Below are positions 43,261-55,890 of a stretch of DNA of 64,000 nucleotides, one piece after another. Origin of the DNA: Paratinospora sagittata. Lineage: Eukaryota > Streptophyta > Magnoliopsida > Ranunculales > Menispermaceae. The notes under the pieces were generated by a model, which saw only the letters and a program-made list of their open reading frames with translations, was not told the origin of the DNA and ran no database searches. Each line of letters begins with the position of its first letter. The stretch's first letter is position 1. The stretch spans positions 17,283,438-17,347,437 of the forward strand of contig CM069598.1 of NCBI GenBank assembly GCA_035771175.1, written 5' to 3'. The position numbers were made by a program, and so were the translations under genes.

Positions 43261-44454
43261 ATTTCTATTGGTAGATTAATACATCTGAACAGAATATTAA
43301 ATGAAGAATTGGTAAGGTGCTTGTATTGGACCTAAATTTAGAATATGATCTTAGACATTTCCAAATAGCTTACATGTCAACTATATTGACCTAGTTGTCA
43401 TTGTTGATGAACCTATGATGCAAAATCAGTAATATACATGGCTGAACATGGTGACCTAGTGTAAATCGACAATATGGCCTAAGTATGGAAAATTTCATAT
43501 TTTAGGGCTTTTGATGCTTTTGGCCTAGAATCATTGAATTGATACAACTTATGTTTAATTAAGCATGATTAGAGTTGATTATGTTACTGATTTGGTGGTT
43601 GTGACCATATCATGGGTTAGGCCTACTTGAGATCAAGTGACCCAATTTGGGCATGTTTATGCCTAAAAGAATTGAAAATCAGTATTTTTGATTAATAGAA
43701 TGGTTTATGTATGAGAACTATGCATTAGAGGCCTAAGTCATGTGATTTGAGTTGAATGATGGGATTAGATGGGATTTAGGCCTATTGTTTATATGTGGGC
43801 TGATTTAGGGTTGATGTGTAATGTCTATGTGATTGAGCATAGAAATTGATGTATGTTTCAGGATCTTGATTGGGTTGATTCGGTTTGGTGGTCGTGTGTG
43901 GTTAAATACTCTCGCGAGGCTTGGTTGTGAGTAGACTTCACTTATGATTATATCATTTATGTCATCATATCACTTATATATATTGTATGTTGAAAGCATG
44001 AATGTGTTCTAATGTTTTGAATGATGCATTGATTTGAGAAAACCTTATGACTTTGGTTGGGCCCATCTATCTGGCTAATAGGGGGACTTGACCTTGTCAT
44101 AGGAGGGTTTTAGGAAAGGAAATGATTGGGATCAACGGCACGGTGAAATAGACGTGTACTAGTAACCCAAATAAACATGATTGGGATCAACGGCACGGTG
44201 AAATAGACGTGTACTAGTAACCCAAGGCATGTGGAATGTGGATCCAAATTGATAAACTTTTACTTGCATCGAACTTATTATAAATGCTTGATATCTATAT
44301 GTTATGAGCTTTTAATCATGCTACACATTGACATGCATACATGGTTTTTATTGATGAGTATTGATAGCATATTTGAATTCTATTCACTGGGCATCGTTGG
44401 CTCACCCTCATTTCCTCTTTCAGGTCCTTCTGTCCCGAATAAGGGCAAGGGAGT

Positions 44455-47400
44455 TGTGGCGACCCCGCGCCCCGGACCACCAACCCCACAGGGAATGGCA
44501 TGCGGAATGCCGGGGCGGGACGCCCGGCGTAGGCATCTCCGACCACTCCTCAACTCTCGTGAGGTGGTTGAGACCCTACGAGCCTTATCTCAAACAACGA
44601 CATAATATCAAAAGGTACTAAACAAAACTACCCACTGTATTAATCATCAAAGACGAGATAATCCATAAAAATGAACCATAAATAAAATCATAATTCCTAC
44701 AGTCCATTAAAAATTGACATACACATAAAGTCCAAAATTGTGGGTACAAATAAAAAAAACCGTCATGTGCCCACATGGTCTATCTAACAAGTCCCAACTC
44801 ACCCATACTAAAATGTGGTAAGTATTATAATTACATAATCCAAAATATAATACTTCATAATATAAAACACAATTCAATCAAAATGCCTCTCAACTCACAT
44901 AGAGGACTTGGATTCTCACGCAGGCAAGGCCCTCAAGATATGACTACTCCCTTGCCCTTATTCGGGACAGAAGGACCTGAAAGAGGAAAATGAGGGTGAG
45001 CCAACGATGCCCAGTGAATAGAATTCAAATATGCTATCAATACTCATCAATAAAAACCATGTATGCATGTCAATGTGTAGCATGATTAAAAGCTCATAAC
45101 ATATAGATATCAAGCATTTATAATAAGTTCGATGCAAGTAAAAGTTTATCAATTTGGATCCACATTCCACATGCCTTGGGTTACTAGTCCACGTCTATTT
45201 CACCGTGCCGTTGATCCCAATCATGTTTACTTGGGTTACTAGTCCACGTCTATTTCACCGTGCCGTTGATCCCAATCATTTCCTTCTTAAAACCCTCCTA
45301 TGACAAGGTCAAGTCCCCCTATTAGCCAGATAGATGGGCCCAACCAAAGTCATAAGGTTTTCTCAAATCAATGCATCATTCAAAACATTAGAACACATTC
45401 ATGCTTTCAACATACAATATATATAAGTGATATGATGACATAAATGATATAATCATAAGTGAAGCCTACTCACAACCAAGCCTCGCGAGAGTACTTAATC
45501 ACACATGACCACCAAACCGAATCAACCCAATCAAGATCCTGAAACATACATCAATATCCTACCATACATCAATTTCTATGCTCAATTACATAGACATTAC
45601 AAATCAACCCTAAATCAGCCCACATATAATTAATAGGCCTAAATCCCATTTAATCCCATCATTCAACTCAAATCACATGACTTAAGCCTCTAATGCATAG
45701 TTCTCATTCATTAACCATTCTATTAATAAAAAATACTGATTTTCAATTCCTTAGGCATAAACATGTCCAAATTTGGGTCACTTGATCACAAGTAGGCCTA
45801 ACCCATGATATGGTCACAACCACCAAATCAGTAGCATAATCAACCCTAATCATGCTTAATTAAACATAAGTTGCATCAATTCAATGATTCTAAGCCAAAA
45901 GCATCAAAAGCCCTAAAATATGAAATTTTCCATACTTAGGCCATATTGTCGATTTACACTAGGTCACCATGTTCAGCCATGTATATCACTGATTTTGCAT
46001 CATGGGTTCATCCACAATGGCAACTAGGTCAACATAGTTGACATGCAAGCTATTTGGAAAGGTCTAAGTTCATATTCTAAATGTAGGTCTAATACAAACA
46101 ACCCTACCAATTCTTCACATGTATTATTCTGTTCAGATGTATCAATCTACCAACATAAATATGTAATCACAAAATCAACCGTACATATTGAAGTATGTGA
46201 AGAAACAAACCTTCTGTCCAAATATCAGCCCAATCCAACGGTGGACCGAAAAGATATGTATCTTTGATGAGCAAGTGTCTAATCAGACAGTTTCTCCTTT
46301 CCTGCTGCAAATACCCAAACTCAGATGGCTATATCACACAAAATAATTAACGTATAAATATTTCCACCGTTCAGAATACAGAAATATCTGTTGTAAACTA
46401 CATACCCAAATTTGATATCCATCCAACGGTACGTTGAGGAGATCTACAAGTTTTACCGAAACGAAACGAGAAACCCAGAAATTCCGACCAGCTTTGTTTC
46501 AGAGGTTATATCTCTTAGCACAAGCTTATAATTACGATCTCCACCGTTCAGAATGTATAAATATCAGTTATAAACTACATACCCAAATTTTATAACCATC
46601 TAACGGTAGATTTAGGAGATCTATAAGTTTGAGCGAAACAGTGCGAGAAATCCAGACTTTCCGGCCAGCTATGTTTGTGAGGTTAGATCTCTTAGAAGAA
46701 ACCTCTGATCGAGATCTCCACCGACCACAATGAAGAACCATAAGCTACGAACGTGCTGACAAATTTTGAGCTCAATCTGACCGTAAATTCCAAAGATCCA
46801 CTTCTTTGATGAAAATCTCGCAGGGTTCTTACTCCTGCAACTCTCTCCTTCTTTCTCTTCTTCTTTCCTTTCTCTTCTTTTCTTTTCTCTCCACTCACCT
46901 CTTTCTAGCACTTCCTTGATTCCCTCCTTGATTCTCTCCTTGATTATCTCCTTGTTTTCCTCTCCTTGGTTCCCTCCACTCATTCTAGCACTTCCTTGAA
47001 GAAGACAAGTGGGCATTGGACACTTGTCCACTTTCATGCACCAACCTTCACATGTGTTGGTCTCATACTACCCATACCAACCACATGTATTTTAAATGTC
47101 CAATCCATTTAATACACCAAATCTTCAATTTCATTTATCCTTTTATTCCATCAATCCTAACCCATATCAATTCATGGTTTAATGAGCCCATGCATAAATA
47201 ATAACATATGCATTAAACTTTAATTTAACATGACTCATATACAATTTATGATACATATATTTATATACATTATCAAGCATTAACTATACAAACATTAAAC
47301 AATCATCAAACAAACACCAAACATATCAAGGCAACACATAGAGTTTGGGCAAAATACAATTGGGTTATGGGCTAGATGAAATAATTTTCGGGGCGTCACA
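44455..47400 (-). mobile_element. Solo LTR of the same family, minus orientation, inside the 5' LTR
   Basis: A full-length 2.95-kb LTR in reverse: begins TGTGGCGACCCC and ends GGGGCGTCACA. It is flanked by a perfect 5-bp duplication GGAGT (44450-44454 and 47401-47405). The uninterrupted target GGGAGTAGTCAT is present in the 3' LTR near 55357-55369, which proves the insertion and its polarity. It has no internal sequence, so it arose by LTR-LTR recombination after insertion. It is more diverged from the host LTR than the two host LTRs are from each other. Confidence 0.93.
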
Positions 47401-47895
47401 GGAGTAGTCATATCTTGAGGGCCTTGCCTGCGAGAGAATCCAATGCCTCTATGTGAGTTGAGAGGCATTTTGATTGAATTGTGTTTTATATTATGAAGTA
47501 TTATATTTTGGATTATGTAATTATAATACTTACCACATTTTAGTATGGGTGAGTTGGGACTTGTTAGATAGACCATGTGGGCACATGACGGTTTTTATTT
47601 GTACCCACAATTTTGGACTTTATGTGTATGTCAATTTTTAATGGACTGTAGGGATTAAGATTTTATTTATGGTTCATTTTTATGGATTATCTCGTCTTTG
47701 ATGATTAATACAGTGGGTAGTTTTGTTTAGTACCTTTTGATATTATGTCGTTGTTTGAGATAAGGCTCGTAGGGTCTCAACCACCTCACGGGAGTTGAGG
47801 AGTGGTTGGAGATGCCTACGCCGGGCGTCCCGCCCCGACATTCCGCATGCCATTCCCTGTGGGGTTGGTGGTCCGGGGCGCGGGGTCGCCACAGT

Positions 47896-47907
47896 TGGTA
47901 TCAGAGC
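47896..47907 (+). other. Primer-binding site (initiator tRNA-Met)
   Basis: TGGTATCAGAGC lies two bases after the 5' LTR end (47893). It is the standard plant retrotransposon site complementary to the 3' end of initiator methionine tRNA. Confidence 0.92.
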
Positions 47908-48119
47908 CTGATTTTACTAGGTTTGGTCTATGTATTGGACTTAGATTACTTTGACCTAGGAATTGGGTGAGAGATTTAGGTGAATAAAAAGCTTAAAAGA
48001 ACTAACTTAAAAGCCTTACTGTCATATTTTCTGTGTGTATTATATGATATGGGTAGTTAAGAGGCTTTGTTAATGTTTTAAATGTGTGATGGTTGCTCGT
48101 ATTTCTACTTCTCAGTGTC

Positions 48120-51100
48120 ATGAGGAGGAGCGAGAGATTGGGACAGCCACGCACAGGGCCATCCGATGATGACCGGTTAGGGAGGATGGAGGAGATCATT
48201 CAGGCACAGACTTCATAGATACAGGCCTTAGTGCAGCAGGTTGAGGCTATTGCTCGACAGTCACCTCAAACAATACCTCAGGAGGCGGGCACTAATGGGG
48301 CCGAGGCTAGTGGAGCTGCAGGGGCAGCCGGACCTCAAATGGCTGTACCTCAGCCTATGCCTACACCTGCTCCTAATGTTGTGGAGAACCCCACTGATCG
48401 GCGGATCAGACTGCTAGAGAAGTTTATGAAGCTAAAGCCTAAGGAATTCACTGGTGGGGTTGACTTGAAGAAGGCCGAAGATTGGCTGAAGAATGTCGAG
48501 AAGATTAGTCGCTCCTTAGAGCTTGATGAGGAGTCTCAGGTCCTATGTGCTGCTCACACACTGGAGAGTGATGCAGAGGATTGGTGGCTTTCAGTGTTGG
48601 ATACACAGGGGACAGTGAAGAGTTGGGACACCTTCAAACGGTTGTTCTTACAGGCTTACGTTCCAGAGACTGAGAGACAGGCTAAGCAACTCGAGTTTTT
48701 GAATCTCGCACAGGGCACCATGTCAGTCAGGGAGTACGAGCTCAGATTTAGGCAGCTCGCAGTTTATGCTCCTGGGTTAGTTCAGACACCGAGTGAAAAG
48801 ATTATGAGGTTCTTTTTGAACCTAAGGCCTGCGATCCGACAGGCCTTGTCTGTGACGAAGATGACTGATTTTGCCACAGTGGTCCAGAGGGCCAAACAGT
48901 ATGAGTTGGCTGAGCGGGTTGATGGCATGTCTACACGGGCAGCTCCGGGTGTACAGACTTCACATGCAGAGTCCGGGGGACAGTTTAAAATTCCATGGAA
49001 GAAGGGAAACTGGGGAAAGAAGAGAAAGTTTTATGGAGGAGCACAGTCCGAGGGTGCTCAGAGTAAGACATCCGAGGTTCAGACTGGTATGATGGTCTCA
49101 CCAGTGGTTTCCTCTCCTGTCCCTATTCCTACTCAGGCACCGAGTGCACCAAGACCCCCATTCCCACAGACTGCTGGCCGAGGCAGAGGTAGAGGCCGAG
49201 GAAGTTATGTGACGACATCTCAGACTGGGTCATTTGCGCCCAGGGCTCCATTCTTATGTTTTCATTGTGGGCAGGCTGGGCATAGGAAGCTCGAGTGTCC
49301 GAATTTTCAGAGAGCTCAGGGATTTGTGCAGCAGTCCAGTGCCAGAGAAACAGCGAAGGCAGCTACTGAGCCAGACCCGACAGCATCCAGGACTTTGGTG
49401 GAAGGTACTCTTATTATTTGTGGTACTTCTATGCATGTATTATTTGATGCTGGTTCTACATTATCATTCATATCTGGACGTATGGTAGATAGTTTACATT
49501 TGACTCCCATTAGGGCTAGTACATGGTTAGTGGTGAGTACTGTAGCTGGGGAAAGGATCTACCCGAACATGATCTGTAGCCAGTGTGTGGTTCAGATTGG
49601 TGATGTTGAGATGCCTATTGATTTTCGAGTCCTAGAGTTTTTAGAGTTTGATGCAATTCTAGGGATGGATTGGCTCGCGGCATATCATGCAGTTGTCGAC
49701 TGTTTCGCAAAGAGAATCATTTTTCAAATCCCCGGACACCCAGTGTTTACACTACAGGGTAAAGCTTCAGACCAGACAGTCACAAGGGGTAGATTTGTGA
49801 CTGATGGAGATAGGGAGATTTTGGCTGGGTTAGTACCTAATGAGGAAGAGACTAGTGAGGTGATACTTGAGGATATTGCCATTGTTAGGGACTTTGAAGA
49901 TGTGTTCCCTGCGGATCTTCCAGGATTACCACCGAAGCGAGAGATCGATTTCATTATTGAACTAGTCCCTAGCACGAAGCCTATCTCCATGGCACCATAT
50001 AGAATGGCGCCAGCCGAGTTGAAAGAGTTGCAGAAACAGCTCGAGGAGTTATTGGCTAAAGGCTTTATTTGCCCGAGTGTGTCACCCTGGGGAGCTCCAG
50101 TTCTTTTTGTGAAAAAGAAAGATGGGAGCTTGAGGTTATGCATCGACTATCGCCAATTGAACAGGGTGACCATCAAGAACAAATATCCTCTCCCAAGGAT
50201 TGATGACTTGTTTGATCAGTTGAGGGGAGCGAAGTATTTTTCGAAGATTGATTTGCGCTCCGGGTATCATCAGCTGAGGATCAGGGAAGAAGATGTGCCT
50301 AAGACAGCATTCAGAACCCGCTATGGACATTATGAGTTCCTTGTGATGCCATTTGGTGTGACTAATGCACCGGCGATGTTCATGGACCTGATGCAGAGGG
50401 TCTTTATGCAGTATCTGGATAAGTTTGTCATCGTCTTCATTGATGACATATTGGTGTATTCCAAGACTCGAGCTGAGCATGAGGAACACCTTAGAGTGAC
50501 TTTGCAAACCCTGAGAGAGCATAGGCTATATGCAAAGCTGAGCAAGTGCGAATTTTGGATCACCGAAGTGAAGTTCTTAGGTCATGTGGTGAGTTCTGAG
50601 GGGATTTCAGTTGATCCGTCTAAGGTTGAAGCCATTATCAGTTGGCCTAGGCCTACCACAGTGACCGAGATCAGAAGCTTTCTTGGGTTAGCTGGTTACT
50701 ATAGGAGATTCGTTCAGGGATTCTCCAAGATAGCTACGTCTATGACTAGGCTCACCCAGAAAGATGTGCCATTTGTATGGACCGAGGAGTGTGAGAATGC
50801 CTTTTTAGAGTTGAAGAAAAGATTGACATCTACGCCAGTGTTGATTTTGCCAGAGCCTGATCAGGAGTTAGTTATCTATACTGATGCCTCTCGTATCGGC
50901 TTGGGTTGCGTGTTGATGTAGAAGGATAGGGTCATTGCTTATGCATCGAGGCAGTTGAAGGTGCATGAAAAAAAACTACCCTGTTCATGACTTGGAACTG
51001 GCCGCAGTGGTTTGTGCTTTGAAGATTTGGAGGCATTATCTCTATGGTGAGAGATTCACTTTGTATTCTGACCATAAGAGCCTCAAGTACTTGTTCTCTC

Positions 51101-52791
51101 AGAAGGAATTGAACATGAGGCAGAGAAGGTGGTTAGAGCTCCTCAAAGACTATGATTTTACATTGGAATACCACCCAGGTAAAGCCAATGTAGTGGCTGA
51201 TGCATTGAGCAGGAAGCGGGTAGAGACAGTTATGGTAGCACACCAGATGTCTCATGAGTGGAGACTACTTGAGGCGGCTACGGTTATGAGTATATGTGCT
51301 ACCCCTTCAGATCAGATTGTGATATGTGCTCAAATGAGAGCTCAGCCTACACAAGTCCATGAGGTAATTGACCAACAGAGACTTGACGTTGATTATGGGA
51401 TATACAAGTCTTGGGCTGAGAGCAGTGATTTTACTGATTGGCACTTGTCATCTGATGGTGCCTTAAGATTTAGGGGACGTTTATGGGTTCCCGCAGATCC
51501 ACGACTTAGACGGAGTGTTCTCCAAGAGGCTCACAGATCTCATTATGCTATTCATCCTGGCGGAACCAAGATGTATCATGATATGAAAAGAATGTATTGG
51601 TGGCCCGACATGAAGAGAGAAATAGCTCAGTTCATTCAGAGGTGTGAGATCTGTCAAAGAGTCAAAGCTGAGCATCAGAGGCCTGGAGGGCAGATGCAAC
51701 CGCTTGCCATTCCTGAGTGGAAATGGGAGCATGTCACTATGGATTTTGTTGTGGGATTACCCAACACCCCGAGGAGAAATAATGCTGTTTGGGTTATTAT
51801 TGATCGCTTGACCAAGTCCGCTCACTTTCTACCGGTGAACACTAGGGATTCTATGGACAAGCTGAGCAGACTCTATATGCGGGAGATAGTCAGATTACAT
51901 GGAGTGCCTGTTTCGATTGTGTCAGATAGGGATCCGAGGTTTACATCGGTATTCTGGCAGGGGTTGCAGAGGCAGCTAGGCACTAGACTAGATCTCAGTA
52001 CCGCTTTTCACCCCCAGACGGATGGCCAGTCTGAGAGGTTGATATCGATTTTAGAGGATATGCTTCGAGCTTGTGTCCTTGAGTCCAGTGGTAACTGGGA
52101 GGAGTACATACATTTGTGTGAGTTCGCGTACAACAATAGTTATCAGTCCAGTATTGGCATGGCTCCTTTTGAGGCATTGTATGGTCGACCCTGTAGATCT
52201 CCGATCTGTTGGACGGAGGTAGGGGATGTTGCGATGATGGGACCAGAGTTTGTACATGAACACACAGAGAAGATTAAGAGGATCAAGCATAATATAAAGG
52301 TAGCCCAAGACAGGCAGAAGAGTTACACTGATGCCAAGCGGAAGACCGTAGAGTTCGAGGTGGGTGACCAAGTTTTATTGATGGTCTCACCTCAGAAGGG
52401 CCAAACTAGATTTGGGATAAAAGGCAAGCTCGCTCCGAGATTTATTGGGCCGTTCGAGGTTTTAGAACGAATTGGCCCCGTCGCTTACCGATTAGCCTTG
52501 CCACCTCAGTTAGCAGCAGTCCACAATGTCTTTCATGTGTCAATGCTGAGAGCGTACAAGAGTGATTTTGATCAAGTCTTGGACTGGAGGAACATTGAAC
52601 TGAGGCAGGATGGGACTTATGATGAGAAACCTATTCAGATACTTGACCGGAAGGTCCAGAGGTTACGTAACCGCGAGATTCCGATGGTTAAGGTGAGATG
52701 GCAGTTCCATGGCGAGGAACAGGTTACTTGGGAGCGTGAGGACTACATGATGGAGCACTTTGCCGAGTTCATGGGCTTAGGTAATTCTTAA
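48120..52791 (+). pseudogene. gag-pol polyprotein of the Tekay element, three lesions
   Basis: The frame starts at ATG 48120 (MRRSERLGQPRTG). Domains in order: retrotransposon gag (DAEDWW near 48575), a GRGRGRG patch, zinc knuckle [14 protein letters not shown] (49257-49298), retropepsin with LFDAGST (near 49442), reverse transcriptase with YRQLN and FIDDILVYS (near 50437-50463), RNase H, integrase zinc finger (H, H, CEIC near 51540-51660), integrase core with TMDF, SDRDPRF and SERL, then a C-terminus with a weak chromodomain-like block ending TWEREDYM. Lesions: TAG at 48216-48218 in the gag N-terminus, TAG at 50919-50921 at the RT/RNase H border, and a frameshift in an A8 run (50968-50975). 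The last open frame ends at 52791. The run-length change could be a sequencing error; the two stops are single-base events. Confidence 0.93.
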
Positions 52792-52821
52792 CCTTAAAAC
52801 TTCGAGGACGAAGTTCATTAT

Positions 52822-52834
52822 AAGGTGGGTGTGA
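52822..52834 (+). other. Polypurine tract
   Basis: TAAGGTGGGTGTGA, a degenerate purine-rich stretch, lies directly before the 3' LTR. Upstream is the TTCGAGGACGAAGTTC block often found just before this site in Tekay elements. The expected run of purines is interrupted by T bases. Confidence 0.6.
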
Positions 52835-55800
52835 TGTGACGCCCCAAAAATTATTTCACCTAGCCCATAACCCAATTGCATTTTTGCCCAAACTCTATGT
52901 GTTGTCTTGATATGTTTGGTGTTTGTTTGATGATTGTTTAATGTTTGTATAGTTGATGCTTGATAATGTATATAACTATATGTATCATAAATTGTATATG
53001 AGTCATGTTAAATTAAAGTATAATGCATATGTTATGATTTATGCATGAGCTCATTAAACCATGAATTGATATGGGTTAGGATTGATTGAATAAAAGGATA
53101 AATGAAATTGAAAATTTGGTGTATTAAATGGATTGGACATTTAAAATGCATGTGGTTGGTATGGGTAGTATGAGACCAACACATGTGAAGGTTGGTGCAT
53201 GAAAGTGGACAAGTGTCCCATGCCCTCAAGGAAGTGCTAGAATGAGTGGAGGGAATCAAGGAGGAAAACAAGGAGAGAATCAAGGAGGAAAACAAGGAGA
53301 GAATCAAGGAGAGAATCAAGAAGGAAAACAAGGAGAGAATCAAGGAGAGAATCAAAGAGAGAATCAAGGAGGGAATCAAGGAATTGCTAGAAAGAGGTGA
53401 GTGGAGAGAAAGGAAAGAAGAAGAGAAAGAAAAGAAGAGAAAGGAAAGAAGAAGAGAAAGGAAAGAAGAAGAGAAAGAAGGAGAGAGTTGCAGGAGGAAG
53501 ATCCCTGCGACGTTTTCATCAAAGAGTTGGATCTTTGGAATATACGGTCAGATTGAGCTCAAATTTTATCAGCACGTTCGTAGCTTATGGTTCTTAATTC
53601 TGGTCGGTGGAGATCTTGATCAGAGGTTTCGTCTAAGAGATCTAACCTCTCAAACAAAGCTGGTCGGAAAGTCTGGACTTCTCGCACCGTTTCGCTCAAA
53701 CTTATAGATCTCCTAAATCTACCGTTAGCTAGTTATCAAATTTGGGTATGTAGTGTAAAACTGATATTTCTACATTCTGAACGGTGGAGATCTTAATTAG
53801 AGGCTTTTTCTAAGAGATATAACCTCTCAAACGAAGCTGGTCGGAATTTCTGGGTTTCTAGTGCCGTTTCGGTCAAACTTGTAGATCTCCTCAATCTACC
53901 GTTGGATGGATATCAAATTTGGGTATGTCGTTTATAACAGATATTTATATATTCTGAACGGTGAAGATGTTTATAAGTTTAGTAGTTTGTGTGATATAGC
54001 CATCTGAGTTTGGGTATTTGCAGCAGGAAAGGAGAAACTGTCTGATTAGATACTTGTTCATCAAAGATACATATCGTTTCGGTCCACCGTTGGATTGGGC
54101 TGATATTTGGACAGAAGGTTTGTTTCTTCACATACTTCAATATGTACGGTGGATTTTGTGATTACGTATTTCTATTGGTAGATTAATACATCTGAACAGA
54201 ATATTAAATGAAGAATTGGTAAGGTGCTTGTATTGGACCTAAATTTAGAATATGATCTTAGACATTTCCAAATAGCTTACATGTCAACTATATTGACCTA
54301 GTTGTCATTGTTGATGAACCTATGATGCAAAATCAGTAATATACATGGCTGAACATGGTGACCTAGTGTAAATCGACAATATGGCCTAAGTATGGAAAAT
54401 TTCATATTTTAGGGCTTTTGATGCTTTTGGCCTAGAATCATTGAATTGATACAACTTATGTTTAATTAAGCATGATTAGAGTTGATTATGTTACTGATTT
54501 GGTGGTTGTGACCATATCATGGGTTAGGCCTACTTGAGATCAAGTGACCCAATTTGGGCATGTTTATGCCTAAAAGAATTGAAAATCAGTATTTTTGATT
54601 AATAGAATGGTTTATGTATGAGAACTATGCATTAGAGGCCTAAGTCATGTGATTTGAGTTGAATGATGGGATTAGATGGGATTTAGGCCTATTGTTTATA
54701 TGTGGGCTGATTTAGGGTTGATGTGTAATGTCTATGTGATTGAGCATAGAAATTGATGTATGTTTCAGGATCTTGATTGGGTTGATTCGGTTTGGTGGTC
54801 GTGTGTGGTTAAATACTCTCGCGAGGCTTGGTTGTGAGTAGACTTCACTTATGATTATATCATTTATGTCATCATATCACTTATATATATTGTATGTTGA
54901 AAGCATGAATGTGTTCTAATGTTTTGAATGATGCATTGATTTGAGAAAACCTTATGACTTTGGTTGGGCCCATCTATCTGGCTAATAGGGGGACTTGACC
55001 TTGTCATAGGAGGGTTTTAGGAAAGGAAATGATTGGGATCAACGGCACGGTGAAATAGACGTGTACTAGTAACCCAAATAAACATGATTGGGATCAACGG
55101 CACGGTGAAATAGACGTGTACTAGTAACCCAAGGCATGTGGAATGTGGATCCAAATTGATAAACTTTTACTTGCATCGAACTTATTATAAATGCTTGATA
55201 TCTATATGTTATGAGCTTTTAATCATGCTACACATTGACATGCATACATGGTTTTTATTGATGAGTATTGATAGCATATTTGAATTCTATTCACTGGGCA
55301 TCGTTGGCTCACCCTCATTTCCTCTTTCAGGTCCTTCTGTCCCGAATAAGGGCAAGGGAGTAGTCATATCTTGAGGGCCTTGCCTGCGAGAGAATCCAAT
55401 GCCTCTATGTGAGTTGAGTGGCATTTTGATTGAATTGTGTTTTATATTATGAAGTATTATATTTTGGATTATGTAATTATAATACTTACCACATTTTAGT
55501 ATGGGTGAGTTGGGACTTGTTAGATAGACCATGTGGGCACATGACGGTTTTTATTTGTACCCACAATTTTGGACTTTATGTGTATGTCAATTTTTAATGG
55601 ACTGTAGGGATTAAGATTTTATTTATGGTTCATTTTTATGGATTATCTCGTCTTTGATGATTAATACAGTGGGTAGTTTTGTTTAGTACCTTTTGATATT
55701 ATGTCGTTGTTTGAGATAAGGCTCGTAGGGTCTCAACCACCTCACGGGAGTTGAGGAGTGGTTGGAGATGCCTACGCCGGGCGTCCCGCCCCGGCATTCC

Positions 55801-55849
55801 GCATGCCATTCCCTGTGGGGTTGGTGGTCCGGGGCGCGGGGTCGCCACA
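52835..55849 (+). repeat. 3' LTR of the Tekay element
   Basis: An uninterrupted 3,015-bp LTR, TGTGACGCCCC to GTCGCCACA. Reading it against the 5' LTR I noticed about ten single-base differences plus extra minisatellite units at 53246-53395. It contains the 177-bp-period array at 53550-54170, the duplicated GATTGGGATCAACGGCACGG block at 55030-55135 and the block TTCACTGGGCATCGTTGGCTCACC near 55290. Confidence 0.93.
53246..53510 (+). repeat. Purine-only minisatellite in the LTR
   Basis: Tandem GGAGAGAATCAA / GGAGGAAAACAA units followed by GAAGAAGAGAAAGAAA units. It is nearly pure purine on the plus strand and open in all plus frames, which creates spurious Lys/Glu/Arg-rich proteins. The matching stretch in the 5' LTR is 42384-42580, with fewer units. 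The minus-oriented LTR at 46820-46985 has fewer still. Confidence 0.85.
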
Positions 55850-55854
55850 ATATT

Positions 55855-55890
55855 AATAATGATAATTCTCTAAAATAGCATGCAAAGACA
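55855..55890 (-). mobile_element. Solo LTR (gypsy-type), right remainder
   Basis: These 36 bases after the Tekay target-site duplication, ending ..GCAAAGACA, complete the minus-oriented solo LTR that starts at 39104. They are followed by CTTGAACC, which repeats the L1 flank at 39097. Confidence 0.5.

Larger units (their letters stand above)
41969..47893 (+). repeat. 5' LTR of the Tekay element, interrupted
   Basis: LTR parts are 41969-44454 and 47406-47893, split by a minus-oriented solo LTR. Joined length is about 2.97 kb against 3.02 kb for the 3' LTR; the difference lies mainly in the purine minisatellite at 42384-42500. It also carries a 177-bp-period array (about 42640-43260) and a 57-bp duplication (44121-44225) containing GATTGGGATCAACGGCACGG. 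Confidence 0.92.
41969..55849 (+). mobile_element. Ty3/gypsy retrotransposon, Tekay/Del-like chromovirus
   Basis: A complete 13.9-kb element (about 10.9 kb without its nested LTR). It has a perfect 5-bp target-site duplication ATATT (41964-41968 and 55850-55854), LTRs beginning TGTGACGCCCC and ending GTCGCCACA, an initiator-Met primer site and a gag-pol frame in the order gag, protease, RT, RNase H, integrase. The order and the C-terminal chromodomain-like block place it in the Tekay/Del group (family knowledge). The two LTRs look nearly identical by eye, so the insertion is young, but gag-pol carries three lesions. It sits inside a minus-oriented solo LTR. Confidence 0.92.

Noticed and set aside
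44231..44605. Open frame MECGSKLINFYLHR.. occurring three times (44231 plus, 45170 minus, 55138 plus)
   Set aside because: The same LTR segment in different copies; it ends at insertion borders and is not a gene.
41969..55849. Endogenous pararetrovirus (caulimovirid-like) origin of the RT region
   Set aside because: The element has an integrase, LTRs with a 5-bp duplication and an iMet primer site, all of Ty3/gypsy type.
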